Part shown: in pieces, positions 1 to 10,836 of the stretch
Layout of the letters: every line of letters begins with the position of its first letter
Numbering within the stretch: position 1 is the first letter of the stretch
Assembly (NCBI GenBank): GCA_039105265.1
Contig: JAPFFF010000144.1
Location: 1-38,695, forward strand
Length of the DNA: 38,695 bases
Source of the DNA: Tritrichomonas musculus
Taxonomy: Eukaryota > Parabasalia > Tritrichomonadida > Tritrichomonadidae
Direction of reading: 5' to 3'
The notes under the pieces: generated by a model
Told to the model about the DNA's origin: nothing
Seen by the model: only the letters and a program-made list of their open reading frames with translations
Databases searched by the model: none
Position numbers and translations under genes: made by a program

Positions 1-510
1 TGCAGTTCTCGTTGCATCTGATGATTCAACTGCAGTTCTCGTTGCATCTGATGATTCAACTGCAGTTTCTCGTTGAATCTGATGGTTCAACTGCAGTTGT
101 CGTTGAATCTGATGATTCAACTGCAGTTCTCGTTGCATCTGATGATTCAACTGCAGTTCTCGTTGAATCTGATGATTCAACTGCAGTTCTCGTTGAATCT
201 GATGATTCAACTGCAGTTCTCGTTGAATCTGATGATTCAACTGCAGTTTCTCGTTGCATCTGATGATTCAACTGCAGTTCTCGTTGCATCTGATGATTCA
301 ACTGCAGTTCTCGTTGAATCTGATGATTCAACTGCAGTTCTCGTTGAATCTGATGATTCAACTGCAGTTCTCGCTGCATCTGATGATTCAACTGCAGTTC
401 TCGTTGCATCTGATGATTCAACTGCAGTTCTCGTTGCATCTGATGATTCAACTGCAGTTCTTGTTGCATCTTATTATTTAACTGCAGTTCTCGTTTGCAT
501 CTCGTTGCAT
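1..510. repeat. Left segment with register slips
   Basis: This stretch contains three of the four departures from strict 30-bp spacing in the window. There is an extra T in a GCAGTTTCTCG context near 66-68, another near 247-249, and about 11 extra bases near 491-501 where the TCGTTGCATC segment is partly repeated (TCGTTTGCAT then CTCGTTGCAT). It also holds one of the only two monomers with the first decade CTTATTATTT (at 471; the other is at 631). Together this marks the segment as less homogenised than the rest. That is the pattern expected near an array edge, although no edge is visible. Confidence 0.85.
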
Positions 511-520
511 CTGATGATTC

Positions 521-530
521 AACTGCAGTT
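521..530. repeat. Representative 10-bp palindrome of the monomer
   Basis: AACTGCAGTT equals its own reverse complement and is present in most of the roughly 1,290 monomers, so such palindromes recur every 30 bp. It includes the PstI site. The flanking bases (C on both sides) do not extend the symmetry. The TGTAG, TGAAG, TACAG and CGGCAG variants break it. Confidence 0.95.
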
Positions 531-533
531 CTC

Positions 534-553
534 GTTGAATCTGATGATTCAAC
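534..553. repeat. Representative 8-bp inverted repeat across a monomer junction
   Basis: Where a monomer ending in GAAT is followed by one starting CTGATGATTC, the junction reads GTTGAATC, TGAT, GATTCAAC: two perfectly complementary 8-base arms around a 4-base loop. The same arms also face each other within a single monomer across the 10-base spacer TGCAGTTCTC (GATTCAAC ... GTTGAATC). Monomers ending GCAT have one mismatch in the arm, so the A/C polymorphism at base 28 decides whether the stem is perfect. Confidence 0.93.
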
Positions 554-1500
554 TGTAGTTCTCGTTGCATCTGATGATTCAACTGCAGTTCTCGTTGCAT
601 CTGATGATTCAACTGTAGTTCTCGTTGCATCTTATTATTTAACTGCAGTTCTCGTTGCATCTGATGATTCAACTGCAGTTCTCGTTGAATCTGATGATTC
701 AACTGCAGTTGTCGTTGCATCTGATGATTCAACTGCAGTTGTCGTTGCATCTGATGATTCAACTGCAGTTGTCGTTGCATCTGATGATTCAACTGCAGTT
801 CTTGTTTCATCTTATTATTAAACTGCAGTTCTCGTTGCATCTGATGATTCAACTGCAGTTCTCGTTGCATCTGATGATTCAACTGCAGTTGTCGTTGCAT
901 CTGATGATTCAACTGCAGTTCTCGTTGCATCTGATGATTCAACTGCAGTTCTCGTTGCATCTGATGATTCAACTGCAGTTCTTGTTTCATCTTATTATTA
1001 AACTGCAGTTCTCGTTGAATCTGATGATTCAACTGCAGTTCTCGTTGCATCTGATGATTCAACTGCAGTTCTCGTTGAATCTGATGATTCAACTGCAGTT
1101 GTCGTTGCATCTGATGATTCAACTGCAGTTGTCGTTGCATCTGATGATTCAACTGCAGTTCTCGTTGAATCTGATGATTCAACTGTAGTTCTCGTTGCAT
1201 CTGATGATTCAACTGCAGTTCTCGTTGAATCTGATGATTCAACTGTAGTTCTCGTTGAATCTGATGATTCAACTGCAGTTCTCGTTGAATCTGATGATTC
1301 AACTGTAGTTCTCGTTGAATCTGATGGTTCAACTGCAGTTCTCGTTGAATCTGATGATTCAACTGCAGTTCTCGTTGAATCTGATGATTCAACTGCAGTT
1401 CTTGTTGCATCTGATGATTCAACTGCAGTTCTCGTTGAATCTGATGATTCAACTGTAGTTCTCGTTGCATCTGATGATTCAACTGCAGTTCTCGTTGAAT

Positions 1501-2685
1501 CTGATGATTCAACTGTAGTTCTCGTTGCATCTGATGATTCAACTGCAGTTCTCGTTGAATCTGATGGTTCAACTGCAGTTCTCGTTGCATCTGATGATTC
1601 AACTGCAGTTCTCGTTGAATCTGATGATTCAACTGCAGTTCTCGTTGCATCTGATGATTCAACTGCAGTTCTCGTTGCATCTGATGATTCAACTGCAGTT
1701 CTCGTTGAATCTGATGATTCAACTGCAGTTCTCGTTGCATCTGATGATTCAACTGCAGTTCTTGTTGAATCTTATTATTAAACTGCAGTTCTCGTTGAAT
1801 CTTATGATTAAACTGCAGTTCTCGTTGAATCTTATGATTAAACTGCAGTTCTTGTTGAATCTTATTATTAAACTGCAGTTCTCGTTGCATCTGATGATTC
1901 AACTGCAGTTCTCGTTGCATCTGATGATTCAACTGCAGTTCTCGTTGCATCTGATGATTCAACTGCAGTTCTCGTTGCATCTGATGATTCAACTGCAGTT
2001 CTCGTTGAATCTGATGATTCAACTGCAGTTCTTGTTGCATCTGATGATTCAACTGCAGTTCTCGTTGAATCTGATGATTCAACTGCAGTTCTCGTTGCAT
2101 CTGATGATTCAACTGCAGTTCTCGTTGAATCTGATGATTCAACTGCAGTTGTCGTTGCATCTGATGATTCAACTGCAGTTGTCGTTGCATCTGATGATTC
2201 AACTGCAGTTCTCGTTGAATCTGATGATTCAACTGTAGTTCTCGTTGCATCTGATGATTCAACTGCAGTTCTCGTTGAATCTGATGATTCAACTGTAGTT
2301 CTCGTTGAATCTGATGATTCAACTGCAGTTCTCGTTGAATCTGATGATTCAACTGTAGTTCTCGTTGAATCTGATGGTTCAACTGCAGTTCTCGTTGAAT
2401 CTGATGATTCAACTGCAGTTCTCGTTGAATCTGATGATTCAACTGCAGTTCTTGTTGCATCTGATGATTCAACTGCAGTTCTTGTTTCATCTGATGATTC
2501 AACTGCAGTTCTCGTTGAATCTTATTATTAAACTGCAGTTCTCGTTGCATCTGATGATTCAACTGCAGTTCTCGTTGCATCTGATGATTCAACTGCAGTT
2601 GTCGTTGCATCTGATGATTCAACTGCAGTTGTCGTTGCATCTGATGATTCAACTGCAGTTCTCGTTGAATCTGATGATTCAACTG
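1501..2685. repeat. Higher-order block L, copy 1
   Basis: The variant order here recurs in 3271-4515: a GGTTC monomer near the start, then the CTTATTATTA/CTTATGATTA cassette, a CTTG-GCAT monomer, two GTCG monomers, alternating TGTAG monomers, GGTTC, CTTGTTGCAT then CTTGTTTCAT, a CTTATTATTA monomer and two GTCG monomers. The offset is 1,770 bp on the left and 1,830 bp on the right, so copy 2 has two extra monomers between them. Confidence 0.85.
1771..1890. repeat. CTTATTATTA/CTTATGATTA four-monomer cassette
   Basis: Four successive monomers have first decades CTTATTATTA, CTTATGATTA, CTTATGATTA and CTTATTATTA. They are preceded by CTTGTTGAAT, and the third ends CTTGTTGAAT. This fixed order defines a barcode seen ten times in the window (two of them shortened), plus one variant. 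Confidence 0.93.
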
Positions 2686-2910
2686 TAGTTCTCGTTGCAT
2701 CTGATGATTCAACTGCAGTTCTCGTTGAATCTGATGATTCAACTGTAGTTCTCGTTGAATCTGATGATTCAACTGCAGTTCTCGTTGAATCTGATGATTC
2801 AACTGTAGTTCTCGTTGAATCTGATGATTCAACTGCAGTTCTCGTTGCATCTGATGATTCAACTGCAGTTCTCGTTGAATCTGATGATTCAACTGTAGTT
2901 CTCGTTGCAT

Positions 2911-3120
2911 CTGATGATTCAACTGCAGTTCTCGTTGCATCTGATGATTCAACTGCAGTTCTCGTTGCATCTGATGATTCAACTGCAGTTCTCGTTGCAT
3001 CTGATGATTCAACTGCAGTTCTCGTTGCATCTGATGATTCAACTGCAGTTCTCGTTGCATCTGATGATTCAACTGCAGTTCTCGTTGCATCTGATGATTC
3101 AACTGCAGTTCTCGTTGCAT
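2911..3120. repeat. Run of seven identical GCAT monomers
   Basis: Seven successive monomers are the pure consensus ending in GCAT, followed by a run of GAAT monomers. A locally uniform stretch like this suggests recent amplification of a single monomer. Confidence 0.85.
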
Positions 3121-3270
3121 CTGATGATTCAACTGCAGTTCTCGTTGAATCTGATGATTCAACTGCAGTTCTCGTTGAATCTGATGATTCAACTGCAGTT
3201 CTCGTTGAATCTGATGATTCAACTGCAGTTGTCGTTGAATCTGATGATTCAACTGCAGTTCTCGTTGAAT

Positions 3271-4515
3271 CTGATGATTCAACTGTAGTTCTCGTTGCAT
3301 CTGATGATTCAACTGCAGTTCTCGTTGAATCTGATGGTTCAACTGCAGTTCTCGTTGCATCTGATGATTCAACTGCAGTTCTCGTTGAATCTGATGATTC
3401 AACTGCAGTTCTCGTTGCATCTGATGATTCAACTGCAGTTCTCGTTGCATCTGATGATTCAACTGCAGTTCTCGTTGCATCTGATGATTCAACTGCAGTT
3501 CTCGTTGAATCTGATGATTCAACTGCAGTTCTCGTTGAATCTGATGATTCAACTGCAGTTCTCGTTGCATCTGATGATTCAACTGCAGTTCTTGTTGAAT
3601 CTTATTATTAAACTGCAGTTCTCGTTGAATCTTATGATTAAACTGCAGTTCTCGTTGAATCTTATGATTAAACTGCAGTTCTTGTTGAATCTTATTATTA
3701 AACTGCAGTTCTCGTTGCATCTGATGATTCAACTGCAGTTCTCGTTGCATCTGATGATTCAACTGCAGTTCTCGTTGCATCTGATGATTCAACTGCAGTT
3801 CTCGTTGCATCTGATGATTCAACTGCAGTTCTCGTTGAATCTGATGATTCAACTGCAGTTCTTGTTGCATCTGATGATTCAACTGCAGTTCTCGTTGAAT
3901 CTGATGATTCAACTGCAGTTCTCGTTGCATCTGATGATTCAACTGCAGTTCTCGTTGAATCTGATGATTCAACTGCAGTTGTCGTTGCATCTGATGATTC
4001 AACTGCAGTTGTCGTTGCATCTGATGATTCAACTGCAGTTCTCGTTGAATCTGATGATTCAACTGTAGTTCTCGTTGCATCTGATGATTCAACTGCAGTT
4101 CTCGTTGAATCTGATGATTCAACTGTAGTTCTCGTTGAATCTGATGATTCAACTGCAGTTCTCGTTGAATCTGATGATTCAACTGTAGTTCTCGTTGAAT
4201 CTGATGGTTCAACTGCAGTTCTCGTTGAATCTGATGATTCAACTGCAGTTCTCGTTGAATCTGATGATTCAACTGCAGTTCTTGTTGCATCTGATGATTC
4301 AACTGCAGTTCTTGTTTCATCTGATGATTCAACTGCAGTTCTCGTTGAATCTTATTATTAAACTGCAGTTCTCGTTGCATCTGATGATTCAACTGCAGTT
4401 CTCGTTGCATCTGATGATTCAACTGCAGTTGTCGTTGCATCTGATGATTCAACTGCAGTTGTCGTTGCATCTGATGATTCAACTGCAGTTCTCGTTGAAT
4501 CTGATGATTCAACTG
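3271..4515. repeat. Higher-order block L, copy 2
   Basis: Second copy of the module at 1501-2685. The match ends where copy 1 continues with a TGTAG monomer (2671) and copy 2 with an ordinary GAAT monomer (4501). Its right half (cassette through CTTGTTTCAT and the CTTATTATTA monomer) is also found in block B and block E, so it is a shared composite unit of about 0.9 kb. Confidence 0.85.
3601..3720. repeat. CTTATTATTA/CTTATGATTA four-monomer cassette
   Basis: Full cassette, 1,830 bp from the first one, in block L copy 2. Confidence 0.93.
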
Positions 4516-5070
4516 CAGTTCTCGTTGAATCTGATGATTCAACTGCAGTTCTCGTTGAATCTGATGATTCAACTGCAGTTCTCGTTGCATCTGATGATTC
4601 AACTGCAGTTCTCGTTGCATCTGATGATTCAACTGCAGTTCTCGTTGAATCTGATGATTCAACTGCAGTTCTCGTTGCATCTGATGATTCAACTGCAGTT
4701 GTCGTTGCATCTGATGATTCAACTGCAGTTCTCGTTGCATCTGATGATTCAACTGCAGTTCTCGTTGCATCTGATGATTCAACTGCAGTTCTCGTTGCAT
4801 CTGATGATTCAACTGCAGTTCTCGTTGCATCTGATGATTCAACTGCAGTTCTCGTTGAATCTGATGATTCAACTGCAGTTCTCGTTGCATCTGATGATTC
4901 AACTGCAGTTCTCGTTGCATCTGATGATTCAACTGCAGTTCTCGTTGCATCTGATGATTCAACTGCAGTTCTCGTTGAATCTGATGATTCAACTGCAGTT
5001 CTCGTTGAATCTGATGATTCAACTGCAGTTGTCGTTGCATCTGATGATTCAACTGCAGTTCTTGTTGCAT

Positions 5071-6450
5071 CTTAATATTAAACGGCAGTTCTCGTTGCAT
5101 TTGATGATTCAACTGCAGTTCTCGTTGAATCTGATGATTCAACTGCAGTTGTCGTTGCATCTGATGATTCAACTGCAGTTCTTGTTGCATCTTAATATTA
5201 AACGGCAGTTCTCGTTGCATTTGATGATTCAACTGCAGTTCTCGTTGAATCTGATGATTCAACTGCAGTTCTCGTTGAATCTGATGATTCAACTGCAGTT
5301 GTCGTTGCATCTGATGATTCAACTGCAGTTCTCGTTGAATCTGATGATTCAACTGCAGTTGTCGTTGCATCTGATGATTCAACTGCAGTTCTTGTTTAAT
5401 CTTATTATTAAACTGCAGTTCTCGTTGAATCTTATTATTAAACTGCAGTTCTCGTTGAATCTGATGATTCAACTGCAGTTCTCGTTGCATCTGATGATTC
5501 AACTGCAGTTCTCGTTGAATCTGATGATTCAACTGCAGTTCTCGTTGCATCTGATGATTCAACTGCAGTTCTCGTTGCATCTGATGATTCAACTGCAGTT
5601 CTCGTTGCATCTGATGATTCAACTGCAGTTCTCGTTGAATCTGATGATTCAACTGCAGTTCTCGTTGAATCTGATGATTCAACTGCAGTTGTCGTTGCAT
5701 CTGATGATTCAACTGCAGTTCTTGTTGCATCTTAATATTAAACGGCAGTTCTCGTTGCATTTGATGATTCAACTGCAGTTCTCGTTGAATCTGATGATTC
5801 AACTGCAGTTCTCGTTGAATCTGATGATTCAACTGCAGTTGTCGTTGCATCTGATGATTCAACTGCAGTTCTTGTTGCATCTTAATATTAAACGGCAGTT
5901 CTCGTTGCATTTGATGATTCAACTGCAGTTCTCGTTGAATCTGATGATTCAACTGCAGTTCTCGTTGAATCTGATGATTCAACTGCAGTTGTCGTTGCAT
6001 CTGATGATTCAACTGCAGTTCTCGTTGAATCTGATGATTCAACTGCAGTTCTCGTTGCATCTGATGATTCAACTGCAGTTCTCGTTGCATCTGATGATTC
6101 AACTGCAGTTCTTGTTTCATCTTATTATTAAACTGCAGTTCTCGTTGAATCTTATTATTAAACTGCAGTTCTCGTTGAATCTGATGATTCAACTGCAGTT
6201 CTCGTTGAATCTGATGATTCAACTGCAGTTCTCGTTGCATCTGATGATTCAACTGCAGTTCTCGTTGCATCTGATGATTCAACTGCAGTTCTCGTTGCAT
6301 CTGATGATTCAACTGCAGTTGTCGTTGCATCTGATGATTCAACTGCAGTTCTCGTTGAATCTGATGATTCAACTGCAGTTCTCGTTGCATCTGATGATTC
6401 AACTGCAGTTCTTGTTGCATCTTAATATTAAACGGCAGTTCTTGTTGCAT
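5071..6450. repeat. Cluster of five CTTAATATTA/CGGCAG monomers
   Basis: The rare monomer with CTTAATATTA in bases 1-10 and AACGGCAGTT in bases 11-20 begins at 5071, 5191, 5731, 5881 and 6421. Each is preceded by a monomer ending CTTGTTGCAT. The first four are followed by a monomer starting TTGATGATTC. The fifth ends CTTGTTGCAT and is followed by a GGTTC monomer. The spacings (120, 540, 150, 540 bp) reflect local duplications. Confidence 0.93.
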
Positions 6451-7921
6451 CTGATGGTTCAACTGCAGTTCTCGTTGCATCTGATGATTCAACTGCAGTT
6501 CTCGTTGCATCTGATGATTCAACTGCAGTTCTTGTTGCATCTGATGATTCAACTGCAGTTCTTGTTTCATCTGATGATTCAACTGCAGTTCTCGTTGAAT
6601 CTTATTATTAAACTGCAGTTCTCGTTGCATCTGATGATTCAACTGCAGTTCTCGTTGCATCTGATGATTCAACTGCAGTTGTCGTTGCATCTGATGATTC
6701 AACTGCAGTTGTCGTTGCATCTGATGATTCAACTGCAGTTCTCGTTGAATCTGATGATTCAACTGCAGTTCTCGTTGAATCTGATGATTCAACTGCAGTT
6801 CTCGTTGAATCTGATGATTCAACTGCAGTTCTCGTTGCATCTGATGATTCAACTGCAGTTCTCGTTGCATCTGATGATTCAACTGCAGTTGTCGTTGAAT
6901 CTGATGATTCAACTGCAGTTCTCGTTGCATCTGATGATTCAACTGCAGTTGTCGTTGCATCTGATGATTCAACTGCAGTTCTCGTTGCATCTGATGATTC
7001 AACTGCAGTTCTCGTTGCATCTGATGATTCAACTGCAGTTCTCGTTGCATCTGATGATTCAACTGCAGTTCTTGTTTCATCTGATGATTCAACTGCAGTT
7101 CTCGTTGAATCTGATGATTCAACTGAAGTTCTTGTTGCATCTGATGATTCAACTGCAGTTCTCGTTGCATCTGATGATTCAACTGCAGTTCTCGTTGAAT
7201 CTGATGATTCAACTGCAGTTCTCGTTGCATCTGATGATTCAACTGCAGTTCTCGTTGCATCTGATGATTCAACTGCAGTTCTCGTTGCATCTGATTATTC
7301 AACTGCAGTTCTTGTTTCATCTTATTATTAAACTGCAGTTCTCGTTGAATCTTATTATTAAACTGCAGTTCTCGTTGAATCTGATGATTCAACTGCAGTT
7401 CTCGTTGCATCTGATGATTCAACTGCAGTTCTCGTTGAATCTGATGATTCAACTGCAGTTGTCGTTGAATCTGATGATTCAACTGCAGTTCTCGTTGCAT
7501 CTGATTATTCAACTGCAGTTCTTGTTTCATCTTATTATTAAACTGCAGTTCTCGTTGAATCTTATTATTAAACTGCAGTTCTCGTTGAATCTGATGATTC
7601 AACTGCAGTTCTCGTTGCATCTGATGATTCAACTGCAGTTCTCTTTGAATCTGATGATTCAACTGCAGTTCTCGTTGAATCTGATGATTCAACTGTAGTT
7701 CTCGTTGAATCTGATGATTCAACTGCAGTTCTCGTTGAATCTGATGATTCAACTGCAGTTCTCGTTGAATCTGATGATTCAACTGCAGTTCTCGTTGAAT
7801 CTGATGATTCAACTGCAGTTCTCGTTGAATCTGATGATTCAACTGTAGTTCTCGTTGCATCTGATGATTCAACTGCAGTTCTCGTTGCATCTGATGATTC
7901 AACTGCAGTTCTCGTTGAATC
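5762..7921. repeat. 2.16-kb sub-unit of block A, first copy
   Basis: Its marker order is CTTAATATTA at 5881 and 6421, the CTTGTTGCAT/CTTGTTTCAT pair near 6540-6570, TGAAG near 7124, paired CTGATTATTC cassettes at 7291 and 7501, and CTCTTTGAAT at 7641. The order repeats at an offset of 2,160 bp on the left and 2,190 bp after one inserted monomer just before the TGAAG mark. Confidence 0.85.
7291..7710. repeat. 210-bp tandem duplication (seven monomers), in block A
   Basis: The run CTGATTATTC...CTTGTTTCAT, two CTTATTATTA monomers, GCAT, GAAT occurs at 7291 and again at 7501. Equivalent pairs lie at 9481/9691, 16411/16621 and 18601/18811. A lone related copy lies at 32760. Confidence 0.88.
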
Positions 7922-8040
7922 TGATGATTCAACTGCAGTTCTCGTTGAATCTGATGATTCAACTGCAGTTCTCGTTGAATCTGATGATTCAACTGCAGTT
8001 GTCGTTGCATCTGATGATTCAACTGCAGTTCTTGTTGCAT

Positions 8041-8610
8041 CTTAATATTAAACGGCAGTTCTCGTTGCATTTGATGATTCAACTGCAGTTCTCGTTGAAT
8101 CTGATGATTCAACTGCAGTTCTCGTTGAATCTGATGATTCAACTGCAGTTGTCGTTGCATCTGATGATTCAACTGCAGTTCTCGTTGAATCTGATGATTC
8201 AACTGCAGTTCTCGTTGCATCTGATGATTCAACTGCAGTTCTCGTTGCATCTGATGATTCAACTGCAGTTCTTGTTTCATCTTATTATTAAACTGCAGTT
8301 CTCGTTGAATCTTATTATTAAACTGCAGTTCTCGTTGAATCTGATGATTCAACTGCAGTTCTCGTTGAATCTGATGATTCAACTGCAGTTCTCGTTGCAT
8401 CTGATGATTCAACTGCAGTTCTCGTTGCATCTGATGATTCAACTGCAGTTCTCGTTGCATCTGATGATTCAACTGCAGTTGTCGTTGCATCTGATGATTC
8501 AACTGCAGTTCTTGTTGAATCTGATGATTCAACTGCAGTTCTCGTTGCATCTGATGATTCAACTGCAGTTCTTGTTGCATCTTAATATTAAACGGCAGTT
8601 CTTGTTGCAT
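8041..8610. repeat. CTTAATATTA/CGGCAG monomer pair
   Basis: Copies at 8041 (followed by TTGATGATTC) and 8581 (followed by GGTTC), 540 bp apart, corresponding to those at 5881 and 6421. Confidence 0.92.
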
Positions 8611-9480
8611 CTGATGGTTCAACTGCAGTTCTCGTTGCATCTGATGATTCAACTGCAGTTCTCGTTGCATCTGATGATTCAACTGCAGTTCTTGTTGCAT
8701 CTGATGATTCAACTGCAGTTCTTGTTTCATCTGATGATTCAACTGCAGTTCTCGTTGAATCTTATTATTAAACTGCAGTTCTCGTTGCATCTGATGATTC
8801 AACTGCAGTTCTCGTTGCATCTGATGATTCAACTGCAGTTGTCGTTGCATCTGATGATTCAACTGCAGTTGTCGTTGCATCTGATGATTCAACTGCAGTT
8901 CTCGTTGCATCTGATGATTCAACTGCAGTTCTCGTTGAATCTGATGATTCAACTGCAGTTCTCGTTGAATCTGATGATTCAACTGCAGTTCTCGTTGCAT
9001 CTGATGATTCAACTGCAGTTCTCGTTGCATCTGATGATTCAACTGCAGTTGTCGTTGAATCTGATGATTCAACTGCAGTTCTCGTTGCATCTGATGATTC
9101 AACTGCAGTTGTCGTTGCATCTGATGATTCAACTGCAGTTCTCGTTGCATCTGATGATTCAACTGCAGTTCTCGTTGCATCTGATGATTCAACTGCAGTT
9201 CTCGTTGCATCTGATGATTCAACTGCAGTTCTTGTTTCATCTGATGATTCAACTGCAGTTCTCGTTGCATCTGATGATTCAACTGCAGTTCTCGTTGAAT
9301 CTGATGATTCAACTGAAGTTCTCGTTGAATCTGATGATTCAACTGCAGTTCTCGTTGCATCTGATGATTCAACTGCAGTTCTCGTTGAATCTGATGATTC
9401 AACTGCAGTTCTCGTTGCATCTGATGATTCAACTGCAGTTCTCGTTGCATCTGATGATTCAACTGCAGTTCTCGTTGCAT

Positions 9481-9900
9481 CTGATTATTCAACTGCAGTT
9501 CTTGTTTCATCTTATTATTAAACTGCAGTTCTCGTTGAATCTTATTATTAAACTGCAGTTCTCGTTGAATCTGATGATTCAACTGCAGTTCTCGTTGCAT
9601 CTGATGATTCAACTGCAGTTCTCGTTGAATCTGATGATTCAACTGCAGTTGTCGTTGAATCTGATGATTCAACTGCAGTTCTCGTTGCATCTGATTATTC
9701 AACTGCAGTTCTTGTTTCATCTTATTATTAAACTGCAGTTCTCGTTGAATCTTATTATTAAACTGCAGTTCTCGTTGAATCTGATGATTCAACTGCAGTT
9801 CTCGTTGCATCTGATGATTCAACTGCAGTTCTCTTTGAATCTGATGATTCAACTGCAGTTCTCGTTGAATCTGATGATTCAACTGCAGTTGTCGTTGAAT
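9481..9900. repeat. 210-bp tandem duplication, second sub-unit of block A
   Basis: CTGATTATTC cassettes begin at 9481 and 9691 with the same following monomers as at 7291/7501. Confidence 0.87.
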
Positions 9901-10190
9901 CTGATGATTCAACTGCAGTTCTCGTTGAATCTGATGATTCAACTGCAGTTCTCGTTGAATCTGATGATTCAACTGCAGTTCTCGTTGAATCTGATGATTC
10001 AACTGCAGTTCTCGTTGAATCTGATGATTCAACTGTAGTTCTCGTTGCATCTGATGATTCAACTGCAGTTCTCGTTGCATCTGATGATTCAACTGCAGTT
10101 CTCGTTGCATCTGATGATTCAACTGCAGTTCTCGTTGAATCTGATGATTCAACTGCAGTTCTTGTTTCATCTTATTATTAAACTGCAGTT

Positions 10191-10206
10191 CTAGCTGCAT
10201 CTAAAG
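10191..10206. other. Doubly altered tracer monomer junction
   Basis: CTAGCTGCAT followed by CTAAAG carries several rare substitutions in one place. It is found only here and at 19311-19326, exactly 9,120 bases on. In the minus-strand frame it makes a TAG stop. It is useful as a tag for the block A duplication. Confidence 0.93.
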
Positions 10207-10836
10207 ATTCAACTGCAGTTCTCGTTGCATCTGATGATTCAACTGCAGTTCTCGTTGCATCTGATGATTCAACTGCAGTTCTTGTTTCATCTTATTATTA
10301 AACTGCAGTTCTTGCTGCATCTGATGATTCAACTGCAGTTCTCGTTGCATCTGATGATTCAACTGCAGTTCTCGTTGCATCTGATGATTCAACTACAGTT
10401 CTCGTTGCATCTGATGATTCAACTGCAGTTCTTGTTTCATCTTATTATTAAACTGCAGTTCTCGCTGCATCTGATGATTCAACTGCAGTTCTCGTTGCAT
10501 CTGATGATTCAACTGCAGTTCTCGTTGCATCTGATGATTCAACTGCAGTTCTCGTTGCATCTTATTATTAAACTGCAGTTCTCGTTGCATCTGATGATTC
10601 AACTGCAGTTCTCGTTGCATCTGATGATTCAACTGCAGTTCTCGTTGAATCTGATGGTTCAACTGCAGTTCTCGTTGAATCTGATGATTCAACTGCAGTT
10701 CTCGTTGCATCTGATGATTCAACTGCAGTTCTCGTTGAATCTGATGATTCAACTGCAGTTCTCGTTGCATCTGATGATTCAACTGCAGTTCTCGTTGCAT
10801 CTGATGATTCAACTGCAGTTCTCGTTGAATCTGATG

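Larger units (their letters stand above)
7922..10081. repeat. 2.19-kb sub-unit of block A, second copy
   Basis: Tandem partner of 5762-7921. CTTAATATTA monomers lie at 8041 and 8581, TGAAG near 9314, CTGATTATTC cassettes at 9481 and 9691, and CTCTTTGAAT at 9831. It differs from the first copy by a handful of substitutions and one extra monomer, which is many more differences than separate block A from its distant copy. The tandem duplication is therefore older than the 9,120-bp one. Confidence 0.85.
5842..10836. repeat. Higher-order block A, copy 1 (5.0 kb)
   Basis: Reading line by line against the sequence 9,120 bases downstream, I see only three differences in 4,995 bp: TGTAG/CTCG against TGCAG/GTCG in the monomer at 7681, and C against A at base 28 of the monomer at 8881. 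Rare private marks are shared: CTCTTTGAAT, TGAAG, CTAGCTGCAT followed by CTAAAG (10191-10206), and TACAG near 10394. The block starts at the mismatch at 5841 and ends at 10837, where GGTTC meets GATTC. It consists of two tandem copies of a 2.16-2.19-kb unit plus a tail. Confidence 0.93.

Noticed and set aside
534-553. Hairpins read as transcription terminators
   Set aside because: The symmetry recurs at GAAT-type monomer junctions throughout the array and is not followed by a T run or placed after a gene. It is a property of the monomer.
12-821. Short plus and minus frames reading SDDSTAVLV and TAVESSD repeats at the left end
   Set aside because: They are open only until the next CTTATTATTA-type monomer and shift with the register slips. 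There is no evidence of coding.
5071-6450. AT-rich CTTAATATTA stretches as promoters or origins
   Set aside because: Each is only a 10-base variant of the monomer, spread by duplication. There is no accompanying element that would set a start site.
4195-7698. Long plus-strand open frames of the LMIQLQFSLH decapeptide (up to 1,357 codons at 34494-38567)
   Set aside because: They begin and end wherever TGTAG monomers give a TAG stop, start at internal ATG codons of the repeat, and have no unique sequence. They are shadows of the 30-bp period.
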